NCBI RefSeq assembly: GCF_000317575.1
Contig: NC_019748.1
Location: 1,380,001 to 1,444,000 of the forward strand
DNA: 64,000 nt
Direction: 5' to 3'
From: Stanieria cyanosphaera PCC 7437
Lineage (GTDB): Bacteria; Cyanobacteriota; Cyanobacteriia; Cyanobacteriales; Xenococcaceae
This document shows, piece after piece, positions 17,294 to 27,832 of this stretch. Both the position numbers and the translations under genes were made by a program. Every line of letters starts with the position of its first letter. Positions within the stretch are counted from its first letter, which is position 1. The notes below the pieces were generated by a model. The model did not search any database, was not told the DNA's origin, and saw only the letters and a list, made by a program, of their open reading frames with translations.

Positions 17294-18898
17294 ATGAAAA
17301 CTAAGCAAAAATATCTCTCCAATTTTTCCAATCCTTTAGTAAAATTTCTCATTCAATGGGCTAATGTCATTGCAGTTGTCGGTAGCACCTGTTTGATCCT
17401 ATTAGCTACACTTTTTCCTTTTAATTTCACTCCCACCAATTTTTCTTGGCAAACCATTCATAGTAGTTTTGGAGCGCAAAGCGATCTTAACGACCTAGTA
17501 GGGAATGTATTGCTGTTTATCCCTTTTGGTGTTAGTTTGCTTAGTTTGCTGATTAAGCATAAAATTAAGTTATTCTGGGCTATCTGTTTAACTACTCTGA
17601 CTAGTATCGGTTTATCCTTAAGTGTAGAAATTTTACAAATATTTTTGCCATCCAGAAGTAGTGATTATAGCGATCTAATTACTAATAGTACAGGTGGATT
17701 ATTAGGAGCTATAGGTTATTGTCTTTGGAATTTAGCTAAATTTAACAGTTTACTATCTAGATTGCTTGAAACTCTTAAACCTCTGCTATCTAGGCAAAAA
17801 TTAGCAGCAGCGTTGATTATTTGGGTACTTTTTACTGGTTTCGTCGCTTTAACCTTACAAAAAGCAACTTATTTCAGTAATTGGGCAACTGACTTTCCTT
17901 TAATACTAGGAAATGAAGCTACAGGCGATCGCCCTTGGCAAGGTACAATTTCTCAATTAGCGATCGCTCCTAGAGCTATGGATGAATCAGAAATTACTGA
18001 AGTGTTTGCTAAGCAAGGTTTTCTTCCTTCAGAATTATTGATTGCTAACTATGCGTTGACAGGAAAAGATAATTATCAAGATCAAACAAACCAATTACCT
18101 GATTTAATTTGGCAAGGTAATCAACCTCAAAATCAAATCACTACAGGAGTTAATGTAACTTCCGACTCTTGGTTATCCACTCCAACCCCAGCAACCAAAC
18201 TTGCTCAAAAATTACGTCAAACTTCCCAATTTACAATTAGTACAATTGTAACAACAGCTAATCCCCAACAAGTAGGACCAGGAAGAATTATTACTTTCTC
18301 TAGCGATCCTTTTCATCGCAACTTCACTTTGGGACAACATTATAGTTACTTAATCTTTCGTTTACGTACTCCAATTACGGGAGAAAACGGAATGTATACA
18401 GGATTAAGTGTACGAGGTATTTTTAAAGATAATCAACCAATTCATTTAATTCTTACTTATAAACATTCATTTTTAAGACTATATGTTAATAGTCCAGAAA
18501 ACTTGCATATTTTAGGATTAACTCCAGAAATAACCTTATTTCGTTATTTATTTCCCTTGGAAGGCGATAATCTTCATTTAACTAAATTTGGTTTATTGCT
18601 AAATAAATTATTGTATTATTTGTTATTTTTTGTACCTTTAGGAATTCTAACTGCTTTAATCATTACCCTGTTTCCAACTAGATTAAGTTGGACAATACTA
18701 TTATTTATGGCAGGAATTGTTGTACCTGCACTTCTTTTAGAATTATTAATTCGAGCAGAATATGGTTTAAGAATAGACAATTTGAGCATCAGTATTGCGA
18801 TCGCAACAATCACAATGTTGTTAGTTAGAAACAGATTAATTGTCTGGTTAGATTCGGACAATCGTTACAGTAAACAAGGAATACGGAGTAACTGGTAA
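17294..18898 (+). CDS. VanZ-family membrane protein with embedded LamG-like domain (copy 2)
   Basis: Of three possible starts (TTG 17258, ATG 17276, ATG 17294), the last gives 534 residues and a positively charged N-terminus before the first helix. The architecture equals that of the gene at 4.2 kb: VanZ helices with FPFNFT, NVLLFIPFGVSL and VEILQIFLPSRSSDYSDLITNSTGG, then a LamG-like insert with GNEATGDRPWQGTI and GRIITFSSDPFHRNFTLGQ, and C-terminal helices. The two proteins are clearly paralogous though diverged. The gene follows the STAND NTPase by a few dozen bases without a terminator, which suggests a shared transcript. Its biochemical role is unknown. Confidence 0.8.
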   Translation: MKTKQKYLSNFSNPLVKFLIQWANVIAVVGSTCLILLATLFPFNFTPTNFSWQTIHSSFGAQSDLNDLVGNVLLFIPFGVSLLSLLIKHKIKLFWAICLTTLTSIGLSLSVEILQIFLPSRSSDYSDLITNSTGGLLGAIGYCLWNLAKFNSLLSRLLETLKPLLSRQKLAAALIIWVLFTGFVALTLQKATYFSNWATDFPLILGNEATGDRPWQGTISQLAIAPRAMDESEITEVFAKQGFLPSELLIANYALTGKDNYQDQTNQLPDLIWQGNQPQNQITTGVNVTSDSWLSTPTPATKLAQKLRQTSQFTISTIVTTANPQQVGPGRIITFSSDPFHRNFTLGQHYSYLIFRLRTPITGENGMYTGLSVRGIFKDNQPIHLILTYKHSFLRLYVNSPENLHILGLTPEITLFRYLFPLEGDNLHLTKFGLLLNKLLYYLLFFVPLGILTALIITLFPTRLSWTILLFMAGIVVPALLLELLIRAEYGLRIDNLSISIAIATITMLLVRNRLIVWLDSDNRYSKQGIRSNW

Positions 18899-19038
18899 CT
18901 GCCAAAGATAGTCAAATTGTGCTAAAATTTTAAAGTAATTTGCTACTATATCACGATTTATTCGCTAAAAAAGCGCAATTATTCTCATTTTTTAGCTTTT
19001 AGAGTGAATTATTAGATATTTTCGGAGTTTTTAACCCT

Positions 19039-21600
19039 ATGACCTCTTCCCAGGAACGGATTATTCCTACCGATCTGAGTAATGAAATGTCTCGGTCTTA
19101 TTTAGAATACGCCATGAGCGTCATTGTAGGACGGGCGTTACCAGATGCTAGAGATGGTCTTAAACCCGTGCATCGTCGCATTCTCTTTGCCATGTATGAG
19201 TTGGGCTTAACTCCAGATCGTCCATTTCGTAAATGCGCCCGTGTTGTCGGGGAAGTTTTAGGTAAATATCATCCCCACGGTGACACCGCAGTATATGATG
19301 CTCTGGTAAGAATGGCGCAAGACTTTTCGATGCGCAACCCTCTAATCAATGGTCACGGTAACTTTGGTTCAATTGATAATGATCCTCCCGCAGCAATGCG
19401 TTACACCGAGTGTCGCTTACAATCTTTGGCAACTAACGCTTTATTGCGAGATATTGAAGCCGATACAGTAGATTTTGCTGATAATTTTGACGGTTCGCAA
19501 CAAGAACCAGTTGTTTTACCAGCCAGATTACCTCAGTTACTTCTCAATGGTTCATCAGGGATCGCAGTAGGGATGGCAACTAATATCCCTCCTCACAATC
19601 TAGGCGAGTTAGTCGATGGTGTAATTGCCTTAATTCACAATCCAGAAATTAGCGATCTGGAGTTAATGAAATATATTCCTGGTCCTGATTTTCCGACAGG
19701 TGGACAGATTTTAGGCAGAGGAGGCATCAAAGATGCTTATTTGACTGGCAGAGGTTCAATTACTATGCGTGGAGTAGCAGAGATTGAAACCATTCATCCT
19801 AGGGGAAGACCAGAACGAGAAGCGATTATTGTTACCCAATTACCCTATCAAACTAATAAAGCTGCACTGATTGAGAAAATTGCTGAATTAGTTAACGATA
19901 AACGTTTAGAAGGAATTTCCGATATTAGAGATGAAAGCGATCGCACTGGAATGCGAATCGTGATTGAGTTAAAAAGAGATGCTTATCCCCGAGTAGTTCT
20001 TAATAATCTCTACAAACAAACCCCCATTCAAGCTAATTTCGGGGCAAATATGCTTGCTATAGTGGGTGGAGAACCTCAATTAATAACTATTAAACGATTC
20101 TTGGAAGTTTTCCTCGATTTTCGCGTCGAGACAATTACCAGAAGAACTCAATATCAACTCCGCAAAGCCGAAGAAAGAGATCATCTTTTACAAGGATTAC
20201 TAGTTGCCTTAGAAAGTATCGATCAGGTTATTCAATTAATCCGTCATGCAGCCGATACTGCTACTGCTAAAGGTGAATTAATAGAGAGATTAAATTTATC
20301 CGAAACTCAAGCAGATGCCATTCTGCAAATGCAGCTACGAAGACTCACCGCTTTAGAAGCAGAAAAAATCCAAGCTGAACACGAAGATTTACTCAAACAA
20401 ATCATCGATTTTCGCGATATCTTGGCAAAAAAAGAGCGGATTGAAGCAATTATTGAAGAAGAAGTTACTCAAATCAAAGAAATTCATGCTACTCCACGTC
20501 GAACCGAAATTATTCAAGGAGAAGGTGAACTTCTTGATACCGATTTAATTGCTAATGAACAAGCAATCATCATTTTAACTGAACAAGGATACATCAAACG
20601 TATGCCAGTCAGTACCTTTGAGGCACAAAATCGGGCAACTAGAGGTAAAGCAGCAGCCAAAATCAAAGAAGATGATGTAATCGAACATTTTCTAACTTGT
20701 TGCGACCATGATACCGTGTTATTTTTTAGCGATCGCGGTGTCGTCTATTCGATCAGTGCTTATCAAATTCCTGCTGCATCTCGTACAGCTAGAGGCGTTC
20801 CCATCGTCCAGATGTTACCCATCTCTCAGGAAGAGAAAATCACTTCTATTGTTTCCGTCAGCGAGTTTACTGATAACGAATACCTAATCATGCTCACTCA
20901 AAAAGGCAACATCAAAAAAACTGCTCTATCTGCGTTTAGTAATATTCGCGCTAACGGTTTAATTGCCATCTCTCTCGAAGAAGGAGACGAACTGAGATGG
21001 GTACGTTTAGCGAGAACAGAAGATAGTGTCATTATTGGTACGCGCAAGGGAATGGCAATTCACTTCAAAGCTGACAATCAGCAATTACGACCTTTAGGAA
21101 GGGCAACTAAAGGAGTTAAATCGATGAAATTAAAAAGTGAAGATGAATTGATCTCGATGGATATTTTGCCTTCTCAAATAGTTGCAACTATTGCAAGTAA
21201 TGGTGAGGAAGAAGAAGAAGAAACAGACACAGAAGCAGAAGAAATCATCATCGAAGAAGCTAATCCTACCGGTCCTTGGTTACTCGCAATCACTAATAAT
21301 GGTTATGGAAAACGAGTCCCTGTAACCAAATTCCGTTTACAAAATCGTGCTGGCATGGGAGTAAGAGCAATCAAATTTAAAAATGCCAATGATAAACTAG
21401 CTGCAATTCACGTAGTTAATCCTGAAGATGAATTGATGATCATCACCAACCGAGGAATTATTATTCGTCAGGCAGTCGATGCTATCTCTCTTCAATCCAG
21501 AAATGCTACGGGAGTAAGAGTACAAAAACTAGATGGCGATGATGCGATCGCTGCTGTAGCTTTAGTACCTCCTGCTGCTGAAGAAGAAGAACTAGTTTAA
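19039..21600 (+). CDS. gyrA: DNA gyrase subunit A
   Basis: 853 residues. GyrA cuts and rejoins DNA for ATP-driven negative supercoiling together with GyrB, which is not in the window. The catalytic Tyr122 lies in AAMRYTE. The quinolone-determining region reads [14 protein letters not shown], with Thr83 and Asp87 at the E. coli Ser83 and Asp87 positions. The C-terminal beta-pinwheel carries a diverged GyrA box (QNRATRG in place of QRRGGKG), as expected for cyanobacterial gyrases. An acidic stretch of Glu residues lies near residue 720. GyrA is preferred over ParC because of the close match to cyanobacterial gyrase N-termini, but the box divergence leaves some doubt. Confidence 0.93.
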   Translation: MTSSQERIIPTDLSNEMSRSYLEYAMSVIVGRALPDARDGLKPVHRRILFAMYELGLTPDRPFRKCARVVGEVLGKYHPHGDTAVYDALVRMAQDFSMRNPLINGHGNFGSIDNDPPAAMRYTECRLQSLATNALLRDIEADTVDFADNFDGSQQEPVVLPARLPQLLLNGSSGIAVGMATNIPPHNLGELVDGVIALIHNPEISDLELMKYIPGPDFPTGGQILGRGGIKDAYLTGRGSITMRGVAEIETIHPRGRPEREAIIVTQLPYQTNKAALIEKIAELVNDKRLEGISDIRDESDRTGMRIVIELKRDAYPRVVLNNLYKQTPIQANFGANMLAIVGGEPQLITIKRFLEVFLDFRVETITRRTQYQLRKAEERDHLLQGLLVALESIDQVIQLIRHAADTATAKGELIERLNLSETQADAILQMQLRRLTALEAEKIQAEHEDLLKQIIDFRDILAKKERIEAIIEEEVTQIKEIHATPRRTEIIQGEGELLDTDLIANEQAIIILTEQGYIKRMPVSTFEAQNRATRGKAAAKIKEDDVIEHFLTCCDHDTVLFFSDRGVVYSISAYQIPAASRTARGVPIVQMLPISQEEKITSIVSVSEFTDNEYLIMLTQKGNIKKTALSAFSNIRANGLIAISLEEGDELRWVRLARTEDSVIIGTRKGMAIHFKADNQQLRPLGRATKGVKSMKLKSEDELISMDILPSQIVATIASNGEEEEEETDTEAEEIIIEEANPTGPWLLAITNNGYGKRVPVTKFRLQNRAGMGVRAIKFKNANDKLAAIHVVNPEDELMIITNRGIIIRQAVDAISLQSRNATGVRVQKLDGDDAIAAVALVPPAAEEEELV

Positions 21601-21649
21601 CTTGATTAGCAGCTTCTGAATAATTGATCTTTTTTGCAAAATCAAAGCT

Positions 21650-22186
21650 ATGGCAATCAAAGTTGAAGTTCTACCTCATAATCCTAAGTGGCGCGATGAA
21701 TTTGCCAAGGAAGCAAATCAGATCAATTTGGCTTTAGGAGAAAATGTAGTAACAATTCATCACATTGGTAGTACAGCCCTTCCTAATATCTACGCCAAAC
21801 CTATCATCGATTTACTAGTTGAAGTTGAAAATCTAACTCAAGTAGATCTATGTAATTGTGCAATGCAAGAATTAGGCTACGAAGTGATGGGTGAGTTTGG
21901 CATCCCCCGTCGTCGCTACTTTAGAAAGGATAACGAAGTTGGGATCAGGACTCATCACGTCCACGTCTTTGAAAGTGCTTCTTCAGAAGTAGAACGTCAT
22001 CTAGCCTTTCGAGATTACATGATTGCTCATCAAGATTATGCTCAACAATACAGTCAACTCAAACGAGAGTTGGTTAAAAAGTTGCATTGGAGCGATATAG
22101 AAAGTTATATGGATGGAAAAGATAAATTCATCAAAGAGATGGAGAAAAAAGCCTTAGAATGGCAGAGAGTGGTGAAAAAAGCTTAA
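21650..22186 (+). CDS. GrpB-like nucleotidyltransferase-fold protein (UPF0157)
   Basis: 178 residues of the GrpB/UPF0157 family, which has a nucleotidyltransferase fold. Visible motifs are VEVLPHNPKWRDEF, HHIGSTALPNIYAKPIIDLLVEV (Gly-Ser followed by two spaced Asp-like positions), YFRKD and THHVHVF, then HLAFRDYMIAH. The substrate is unknown; relatives include the C-terminal domain of some dephospho-CoA kinases. It starts 49 bases after gyrA and a strong terminator follows, so the two genes probably share a transcript, though a functional tie to gyrase is not implied. Confidence 0.88.
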   Translation: MAIKVEVLPHNPKWRDEFAKEANQINLALGENVVTIHHIGSTALPNIYAKPIIDLLVEVENLTQVDLCNCAMQELGYEVMGEFGIPRRRYFRKDNEVGIRTHHVHVFESASSEVERHLAFRDYMIAHQDYAQQYSQLKRELVKKLHWSDIESYMDGKDKFIKEMEKKALEWQRVVKKA

Positions 22187-22214
22187 AAATTCTTTAACTT
22201 AACCAAACTTTTGG

Positions 22215-22243
22215 GGACGTATCATACTACGTTCTTTTTTTTT
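22215..22243 (+). terminator. rho-independent terminator after the GrpB gene
   Basis: The arms GGACGTA and TACGTTC form a seven-base stem (one G-T pair) around TCATAC, followed by nine T residues. It lies about 28 bases after the GrpB stop codon and closes the gyrA-GrpB unit. Confidence 0.85.
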
Positions 22244-22793
22244 ACAAATAATAATGAGTTAAAGATGAACTACTAATCATCTACACCACTAGACTTCGTA
22301 ACCATAGTCTTTGACGCAACCGATATAGTGTACGGGAATACTGCACTGCGTAGAGCCGATAGTTTAAGTCGCTTCATGATTAAAAAAATATTAATTAGTA
22401 TTATTTAACAATTACTTAGTTAAATTTTCTTGCGTATAAACATTTATATGTTAAAACAGATGTTGTTTAAATTATTTCTAGAATTTAGCAACAATTAAGG
22501 GCTATTTTTAGATTTTGTTCAGGCAATTTTCTCAGTATTTTTACGGTCAAGTTTTAAAAATCTTTTTTCAATTTCATAACCTAAATTAAAACTAATTAAG
22601 CTTTGGATATTAGTTGCTTAAAACTTGTCTTTTATTAAGATCACAATCAACAATCAAAGTGACAAATATCACTAGATGTAACTTTTTGATTACTTTATAC
22701 TTTATTTATAGAAACAACAACTAATTTTAATAATCAATAGTTATTGGTTTACATTTTTTTAGCAAAATTAATTTAATTAATGAGAATAAAATT
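22244..22793. other. intergenic region of about 550 bases
   Basis: Mostly A/T-rich. A patch of higher GC at about 22280-22370 reads on the minus strand as a short open stretch ending YIGCVKDYGYEV before a stop; it could be the end of a lost gene but has no recognisable family. The rest probably contains the promoter of the small secreted peptide gene. Confidence 0.4.
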
Positions 22794-23000
22794 ATGAAGA
22801 AATTATTGTACAGCCTAGTTACTTCTGTTGCTATTTTAGGATTAAATGTTTTTCCTTCTCAGGCTTTAGAATCTAACTTAGACCAAGATATTGCAAATCA
22901 AGTTGAATCTAGCCAAAATGAAATTCAATTAGCTACTACTAGTAATAATACGTATAAGTATTGTTTTTGGATTGCAATGGGAATCAAAGTTTGTTTTTAA
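22794..23000 (+). CDS. small secreted peptide (68 aa)
   Basis: Begins MKKLLYSLVTSVAILGLNVF with a clear signal peptide and a likely cleavage after SQA. The mature part, about 43 residues, is acidic and polar with a Cys-containing hydrophobic tail (YKYCFWIAMGIKVCF). Two Cys residues could form a disulfide. A strong terminator follows about 50 bases downstream, so the gene is a monocistronic unit. No homologue is recognised. Confidence 0.6.
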   Translation: MKKLLYSLVTSVAILGLNVFPSQALESNLDQDIANQVESSQNEIQLATTSNNTYKYCFWIAMGIKVCF

Positions 23001-23051
23001 TTACCAATTAAGTAAATTAGAGTTCAATTCATTAACAAAAGTACAATCATA

Positions 23052-23099
23052 GGTTAGCATGGTCTTCAGCAATAACACTGAGATGATGCTAACCTTTTT
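23052..23099 (+). terminator. strong terminator directly before the TPS exoprotein gene
   Basis: The arms GGTTAGCAT and ATGCTAACC form a perfect nine-base stem around a 25-base loop, followed by five T residues. The next gene begins with GTG only four bases after the T-run. Confidence 0.85.
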
Positions 23100-23102
23100 A
23101 AC

Positions 23103-25289
23103 GTGGATAAAATTTTTTTTACTTTAATTAGTTGTAGTTTTATTTCTTACGCTTTCTCTCTTTCTGTTCAAGCGCAAATTATTAGTGATGACACTTTAGA
23201 TAGTCAAGTTAATTCTACTCAGACTCAACAGTTAATTATTACTGGAGGAAAGCAAGCAGGAACTAATTTATTTCATAGCTTTACTAAATTTTCAATACCT
23301 ACTAATTTTACCGCTTACTTTGAGAATAATTTAGCCATCAAAAATATTTTTACTCGTGTGACGGGAGGAATAATATCTAATCTTGATGGTGTAATCAAAG
23401 CTAATGGTAATGCTAGTTTATTCTTGATTAATCCCACAGGAATTATATTAGGGCCTAATGCACAGTTAAATTTAGGTGGTTCTTTTATTGCTACTACAGC
23501 AGATGCAGTTGTGTTTCAGGATGGGATTGAATTTTCGGCTACTTCTCAACAAGTTAAACCCTTGCTAACAGTTCATATTCCCATCGGTTTACAATATGGT
23601 GCTACAGCAGGGGCAATTATTAGTCAAAGTTCTAATATTAATCAATCAACTTATTTAAATGTTACACCTGGTAATACGATCGCTTTATTAGGAGGAGATG
23701 TTTTTTTAGAAAATACTTTAATTAATAATCCTCAAGGAAGAATAGAACTTGGTAGTGTAGCAAAAAACCAATTAGTAACAATTAAGCCTGGTAGTCAGGG
23801 ATGGATAATAGATTACAGTTTAGTACAAAAATTTGAGCAAATAAAATTAACTAAACAAACTCTTGTTCAATCTGCCGATGGTGGAGTAATTCAATTTCGA
23901 GGTAAAGATATTACTTTAGATAATGCTGCGGTTTTTAATCTGACTACTCAAGCAATTAATGGTGGTAGCACTAATTTAATTGCTAATAATATAGTTGAGC
24001 TATCTAATAGTTTTATTTCTACTTCTGTAGGAGGACAATTTGGCTTACAAATTCCTGGTAAAGGAGGAGATATTTTTATTAAAGCCAATCAAGTACAATT
24101 AAGTAATGGTTCTGGTATTTCTGCTGAGACTCTTAGTTTAGGTGAAGGAGGAAATATCAATATTGAAGCCAAAAATTTAATTGAAATAGTGGGCAAAAAT
24201 GATTTTGTTACTTCTTTTATCTCAACTTCTACAGCAGAAAGAGGAACAGGAGGACAAATTACTCTGAATACAGCAAGGTTATTATTAAAAGATGGTGGAC
24301 AAATTCAAGCAGCTAGTTTTGGACAAGGACAAGCTGGAACTATTACTGCTAATGCAACAGAATCAATAGAAATATCTGGTACGGAAGTAAATAGTCAGGG
24401 AAGATTATTTAGAAGTGGTTTTTTTGCTTCTGCTGGTTTGGAAGATGTCGCTTTTGAGTTACAACCTCTTGGGAAAAGTGGCAATTTAATTATCAAAACT
24501 CCAAATCTTAAGATTGAAAACGGAGGACAAATATCTGTTAGTAATTTTGGTCAAGAAAATGCAGGAAATATAGATATTAATGTTGATGATTTATCTTTAG
24601 CAACTCAAGGTGAAATTATTGCTGATACCGCTTCTGGAACTGGAGGTTTGATTGAATTAACAGCTAATAATATTATTTTGCAACCAGAAGGACAAATTAC
24701 TACTACTGCTGCTAGAAATGGTGATGGTGGCAATATTCAAATTACTTCAAATAATCTAGCTTTATTTCCGCAAACTCAAATCAATGCTAATGCTCAAGAA
24801 GGAAGTGGTGGTAATATCCTAATTAATACCCAGGGTTTCTTCTATAGTCCTACTAGTTTGATTACAGCAAGTTCAAATTTTGGTACAGATGGAGTAATAG
24901 AGATCATTACCCCTGATGTCGATTCTGCGATTAACACCATTTCTAGTGAACAATCACCCTTGAAGGCTGAAGATTTAATTTATACTGGTTGTGGTTTGGG
25001 AGGAGATTTTGCTGAGGATCAGTTTCGTTATATTGGTCGAGGAGGATTACCGCCAAATCCGATCGAAGGAACAGTAGTGCAAGATTCTTTGGCGGATCTC
25101 GGCAGTGAGGCATCGCCAACAACTGATCAATTACCATCTGATCAGCAATCAAAAATTGATAAAACCTCATCATTTCAATCCATTGTTGAAGCAAATAATT
25201 GGATTGTTAATCAAAAAGGGAATATAGAACTTACTTCTGATGGTGATACATCTTTGCATTTATTATCATTCAGTTGTCAACTGAAATAA
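23103..25289 (+). CDS. TPS-type exoprotein with filamentous haemagglutinin N-terminal domain
   Basis: 728 residues from a GTG start, with a signal peptide ([20 protein letters not shown], cleavage after VQA). Residues about 30-150 are the two-partner-secretion domain, with [20 protein letters not shown] containing the NPxG motif. The remainder is beta-helical repeats rich in Gly, Asn and Ser (patterns such as [10 protein letters not shown] and [10 protein letters not shown]), then an acidic tail. Such proteins are moved across the outer membrane by a TpsB porin and act as surface adhesins or exoproteins; no tpsB is present here. The start lies against a terminator and lacks a normal ribosome-binding site. 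Its 3' end overlaps the convergent bioF gene by 13 bases. Confidence 0.85.
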   Translation: MDKIFFTLISCSFISYAFSLSVQAQIISDDTLDSQVNSTQTQQLIITGGKQAGTNLFHSFTKFSIPTNFTAYFENNLAIKNIFTRVTGGIISNLDGVIKANGNASLFLINPTGIILGPNAQLNLGGSFIATTADAVVFQDGIEFSATSQQVKPLLTVHIPIGLQYGATAGAIISQSSNINQSTYLNVTPGNTIALLGGDVFLENTLINNPQGRIELGSVAKNQLVTIKPGSQGWIIDYSLVQKFEQIKLTKQTLVQSADGGVIQFRGKDITLDNAAVFNLTTQAINGGSTNLIANNIVELSNSFISTSVGGQFGLQIPGKGGDIFIKANQVQLSNGSGISAETLSLGEGGNINIEAKNLIEIVGKNDFVTSFISTSTAERGTGGQITLNTARLLLKDGGQIQAASFGQGQAGTITANATESIEISGTEVNSQGRLFRSGFFASAGLEDVAFELQPLGKSGNLIIKTPNLKIENGGQISVSNFGQENAGNIDINVDDLSLATQGEIIADTASGTGGLIELTANNIILQPEGQITTTAARNGDGGNIQITSNNLALFPQTQINANAQEGSGGNILINTQGFFYSPTSLITASSNFGTDGVIEIITPDVDSAINTISSEQSPLKAEDLIYTGCGLGGDFAEDQFRYIGRGGLPPNPIEGTVVQDSLADLGSEASPTTDQLPSDQQSKIDKTSSFQSIVEANNWIVNQKGNIELTSDGDTSLHLLSFSCQLK

Positions 25290-26440
25290 TAGTTGCTGGT
25301 TAATTGAGTTATTAATTGCTGTAAATGTTCGGTTTGATGAGTTGCCATTACTGAGAAACGCAGACGACTGGTAGGAACGGTAGGAGGACGAATAGCAGGC
25401 GCAAAGATACCAGCTTCAGTTAATTGTTGGGCTAATTTGAGAGCTTGTTCTGGAGTGGTTAAACCCAAACAAATAATAGGTGATGCTGAAGGTAATAAGT
25501 TGAATTGAGATAGCTGCTGTTGAAGATAATGTATATTACGCCATAATTGTTTTCGTCGAGAAGGTTCGGTTTGAATAATTGCGATCGCACTTAAGGCTGC
25601 TGCGGTGTCTGCTGGTGATAAGGCGGTAGTATAGATCCAACTAGGAGCGCGATTACGAAGGAAATCAATTAAAGTGGCACTGCCTGCAACGTAACCACCT
25701 AAGCTACCTAATGCCTTACTAAGAGTTCCGATTTGAATAAGTTGTTTACCTGTACAATTGAAATGTTCGACACAACCAGCACCAGTTTTACCCATTACTC
25801 CTGTTGCGTGTGCTTCATCGACGAGTAACATACAATCAAATTGTTCTGCCAGAGAGATTAATTGGGGTAAGGGACACAAATCACCATCCATACTAAAAAC
25901 ACTGTCAGTAATAATAAGACAGCGACGATATAAAGAACGGTTTTGTTGGAGTTTTAAGATTAAATCTGGGATATCGCAGTGATTATATTCAATTATTTTT
26001 GCCCCACTTAATTTTGCACCGTTTTTTAAACTGGAATGGTTATATTTGTCTGTGAGAATTAGATCTTTTTGTCCGACTAAAGTAGTAATTGTACCTAAAT
26101 TTGCCAAATAACCAGAACTAAAGACTAAAGCAGATTCAGTTTGTTTCAAAGATGCGATCGCATTTTCTAGTTCTTGATGTAATTCTCGATGTCCACTGAG
26201 TAAACGAGAACCTGTACTACCTGTACCATATTGCTGGGTGGCTTGAATGGCTGCTTCAATTAGTCGCTCATCTCCTGCTAATCCTAAATAATCGTTACTG
26301 GCAAAGTTAATTACTTTTTTTCCTTCTAAATTTACTACTGCATCGGGAAGACTATCGATTGTTTTAACGGAACGATACCAGTTAGCGCGATGAATAGTTG
26401 CTAAGGATTTTTCTAACCAATCATAGGGGTTGGAGGACAT
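25277..26440 (-). CDS. bioF: 8-amino-7-oxononanoate synthase
   Basis: 387 residues of the alpha-oxoamine synthase family. The PLP enzyme condenses pimeloyl-ACP (or CoA) with alanine in biotin synthesis. Visible landmarks are [13 protein letters not shown], the substrate loop [36 protein letters not shown] and the PLP-lysine motif [11 protein letters not shown]. BioF is preferred over glycine C-acetyltransferase because of length and the cyanobacterial-type N-terminus, but the families are close. No other bio gene is in the window. Its upstream region is shared with the divergent RuBisCO-like gene. Confidence 0.88.
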   Translation of the reverse strand: MSSNPYDWLEKSLATIHRANWYRSVKTIDSLPDAVVNLEGKKVINFASNDYLGLAGDERLIEAAIQATQQYGTGSTGSRLLSGHRELHQELENAIASLKQTESALVFSSGYLANLGTITTLVGQKDLILTDKYNHSSLKNGAKLSGAKIIEYNHCDIPDLILKLQQNRSLYRRCLIITDSVFSMDGDLCPLPQLISLAEQFDCMLLVDEAHATGVMGKTGAGCVEHFNCTGKQLIQIGTLSKALGSLGGYVAGSATLIDFLRNRAPSWIYTTALSPADTAAALSAIAIIQTEPSRRKQLWRNIHYLQQQLSQFNLLPSASPIICLGLTTPEQALKLAQQLTEAGIFAPAIRPPTVPTSRLRFSVMATHQTEHLQQLITQLTSNYYFS

Positions 26441-26576
26441 TCGGCGATAGACTTTTGGTGTGAGTAATTGGTTTTAATTTTATCCACAGATAGACACAGA
26501 TAAGATTGACGATAGGCATCCGTTGTTTTACGGTGCTAAGAAATACTTATTTTGTAAATTTAATTTTTAACAAGAT

Positions 26577-27743
26577 ATGGCGATAGAAGTAGATTACCGT
26601 TTTCCACCTGGAATTGATGCTACCCGTCAAGCGAAAACCATTGCTGTTGGACAAACTGCGGGAACTTGGAATAATAATTTTGCTCATCGAGAAACTCAAC
26701 TGCAAAAACATCTCGGACAAGTAATTAACGTTAATCAAGATGAGGCTGGTTATGGTATCGCTACCATTAGTTTTCCAGAAATAAATGTTGAAAATGACAT
26801 TCCTAGCTTGTTAACCATGATTTTTGGCAAATACTCCTTAGCTGGTGCTGCCAAAATCATCGATTTGAGACTGCCTAAAAGTTATGGTAGATTACCAACA
26901 CTAGGAATTAAGGGAATTAGAGCTAAATTAAGTGTAAGCGATCGCCCTTTAATTATGGCAATTTTTAAGCCTGCTTTGGGATTATCTGCCGAAGATCATG
27001 CAGAGATTTTAAAACAAGTAGCTTTTGCAGGTTTGGATATTATTAAGGATGACGAAATTTTAGGTGATTTACCCACTGCACCGACTTTAGAAAGATTAAC
27101 TGCCTGTCGTCGAGTTTTAACAGAAGTTCAAGAGAAGACAGGTAAAATTGTTTTGTATGCTATCAATTTAACTGGAAGAGCGGATCGATTATTGCAAAAA
27201 GCTCGCTTATTAGTTCAATCAGGAGCAAATGCGCTTTTATTTAACGTTCTTACTTATGGTTTTTCTATTTTAGAAGCTTTAGCTGACGATCCAGCCGTTA
27301 ATGTCCCCATTTTTGTTCATCCTGCTTTTGCTGGCGCACTTTGTGCAGGTACAGATACAGGTTTAAATTATTCCGTAGTTTTAGGAACTCTGATGGCGCA
27401 TAGTGGTGCCGATGCAGTTTTGTATCCTGCTCACTATGGTAGTTTACCTTTTGATCCTCAAGAAGAAAGTAAAATTAGAGATATTTTGCGATCGCGTAAC
27501 TGTTTTCCTGTTCCCTCGGCTGGAATTCATCCTGGTGTTGTCCCCAAAGCATTAACTGATTATGGTAATGATGTCATTCTCAATGCAGGTACAGGAATTA
27601 TGGATCATCCCGATGGTGCAGCAGCAGGAGTTCAAGCTTTTTTTGAAGCTTTAGCTAGAATAAAAAACAATCAATCTTTTGACCTTAATAGTATCCCTTC
27701 AGGTGCATTGTATCAAGCGATCGCGAAATGGGGAACGATTTGA
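26577..27743 (+). CDS. mtnW: RuBisCO-like protein, likely 2,3-diketo-5-methylthiopentyl-1-phosphate enolase
   Basis: 388 residues of the RuBisCO large-subunit fold, form IV. The metal and carbamate site is kept: Lys131 in FKPALGLS, and Lys157-Asp158-Asp159-Glu160 in GLDIIKDDE. His248 lies in FVHPAFAGAL. The mobile loop 6 region reads LYPAHYG and lacks the catalytic Lys of true RuBisCO, so CO2 fixation is not expected. The residues fit the enolase of the methionine salvage pathway (MtnW), which tautomerises DK-MTP-1-P before MtnX acts. No other mtn gene is in the window. The assignment to MtnW rather than another RLP group is inference from these residues. Confidence 0.82.
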   Translation: MAIEVDYRFPPGIDATRQAKTIAVGQTAGTWNNNFAHRETQLQKHLGQVINVNQDEAGYGIATISFPEINVENDIPSLLTMIFGKYSLAGAAKIIDLRLPKSYGRLPTLGIKGIRAKLSVSDRPLIMAIFKPALGLSAEDHAEILKQVAFAGLDIIKDDEILGDLPTAPTLERLTACRRVLTEVQEKTGKIVLYAINLTGRADRLLQKARLLVQSGANALLFNVLTYGFSILEALADDPAVNVPIFVHPAFAGALCAGTDTGLNYSVVLGTLMAHSGADAVLYPAHYGSLPFDPQEESKIRDILRSRNCFPVPSAGIHPGVVPKALTDYGNDVILNAGTGIMDHPDGAAAGVQAFFEALARIKNNQSFDLNSIPSGALYQAIAKWGTI

Positions 27744-27754
27744 AGCAGTTACCA

Positions 27755-27823
27755 GTTACTAATTAGTAATTACTAATTACTAATTACTAATTACTAATTA
27801 CTAATTACTAATTACTAATTAAC
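27755..27823. repeat. heptanucleotide tandem repeat (ATTACTA)n
   Basis: Seven perfect copies of ATTACTA run from 27769 to 27817, with two diverged copies upstream (GTTACTA, ATTAGTA) and one downstream. It separates the convergent mtnW and zinc-ribbon genes. Short heptameric tandem repeats of this kind (STRR) are common in cyanobacterial intergenic DNA and change copy number by slippage. Confidence 0.9.
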
Positions 27824-27832
27824 AATCAACCA

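Noticed and set aside
22270-22370. Structured RNA or gene remnant in the GC-richer patch after the GrpB gene
   Set aside because: No consistent secondary structure and no recognisable protein match could be found, so it is mentioned only in the gap description.
26577-27743. True RuBisCO large subunit
   Set aside because: The loop 6 catalytic lysine is absent and the length (388) is short of form I or II enzymes.
27755-27823. Possible CRISPR array
   Set aside because: The repeats are seven bases in direct tandem without spacers; this is a simple-sequence array. No cas gene is in the window.
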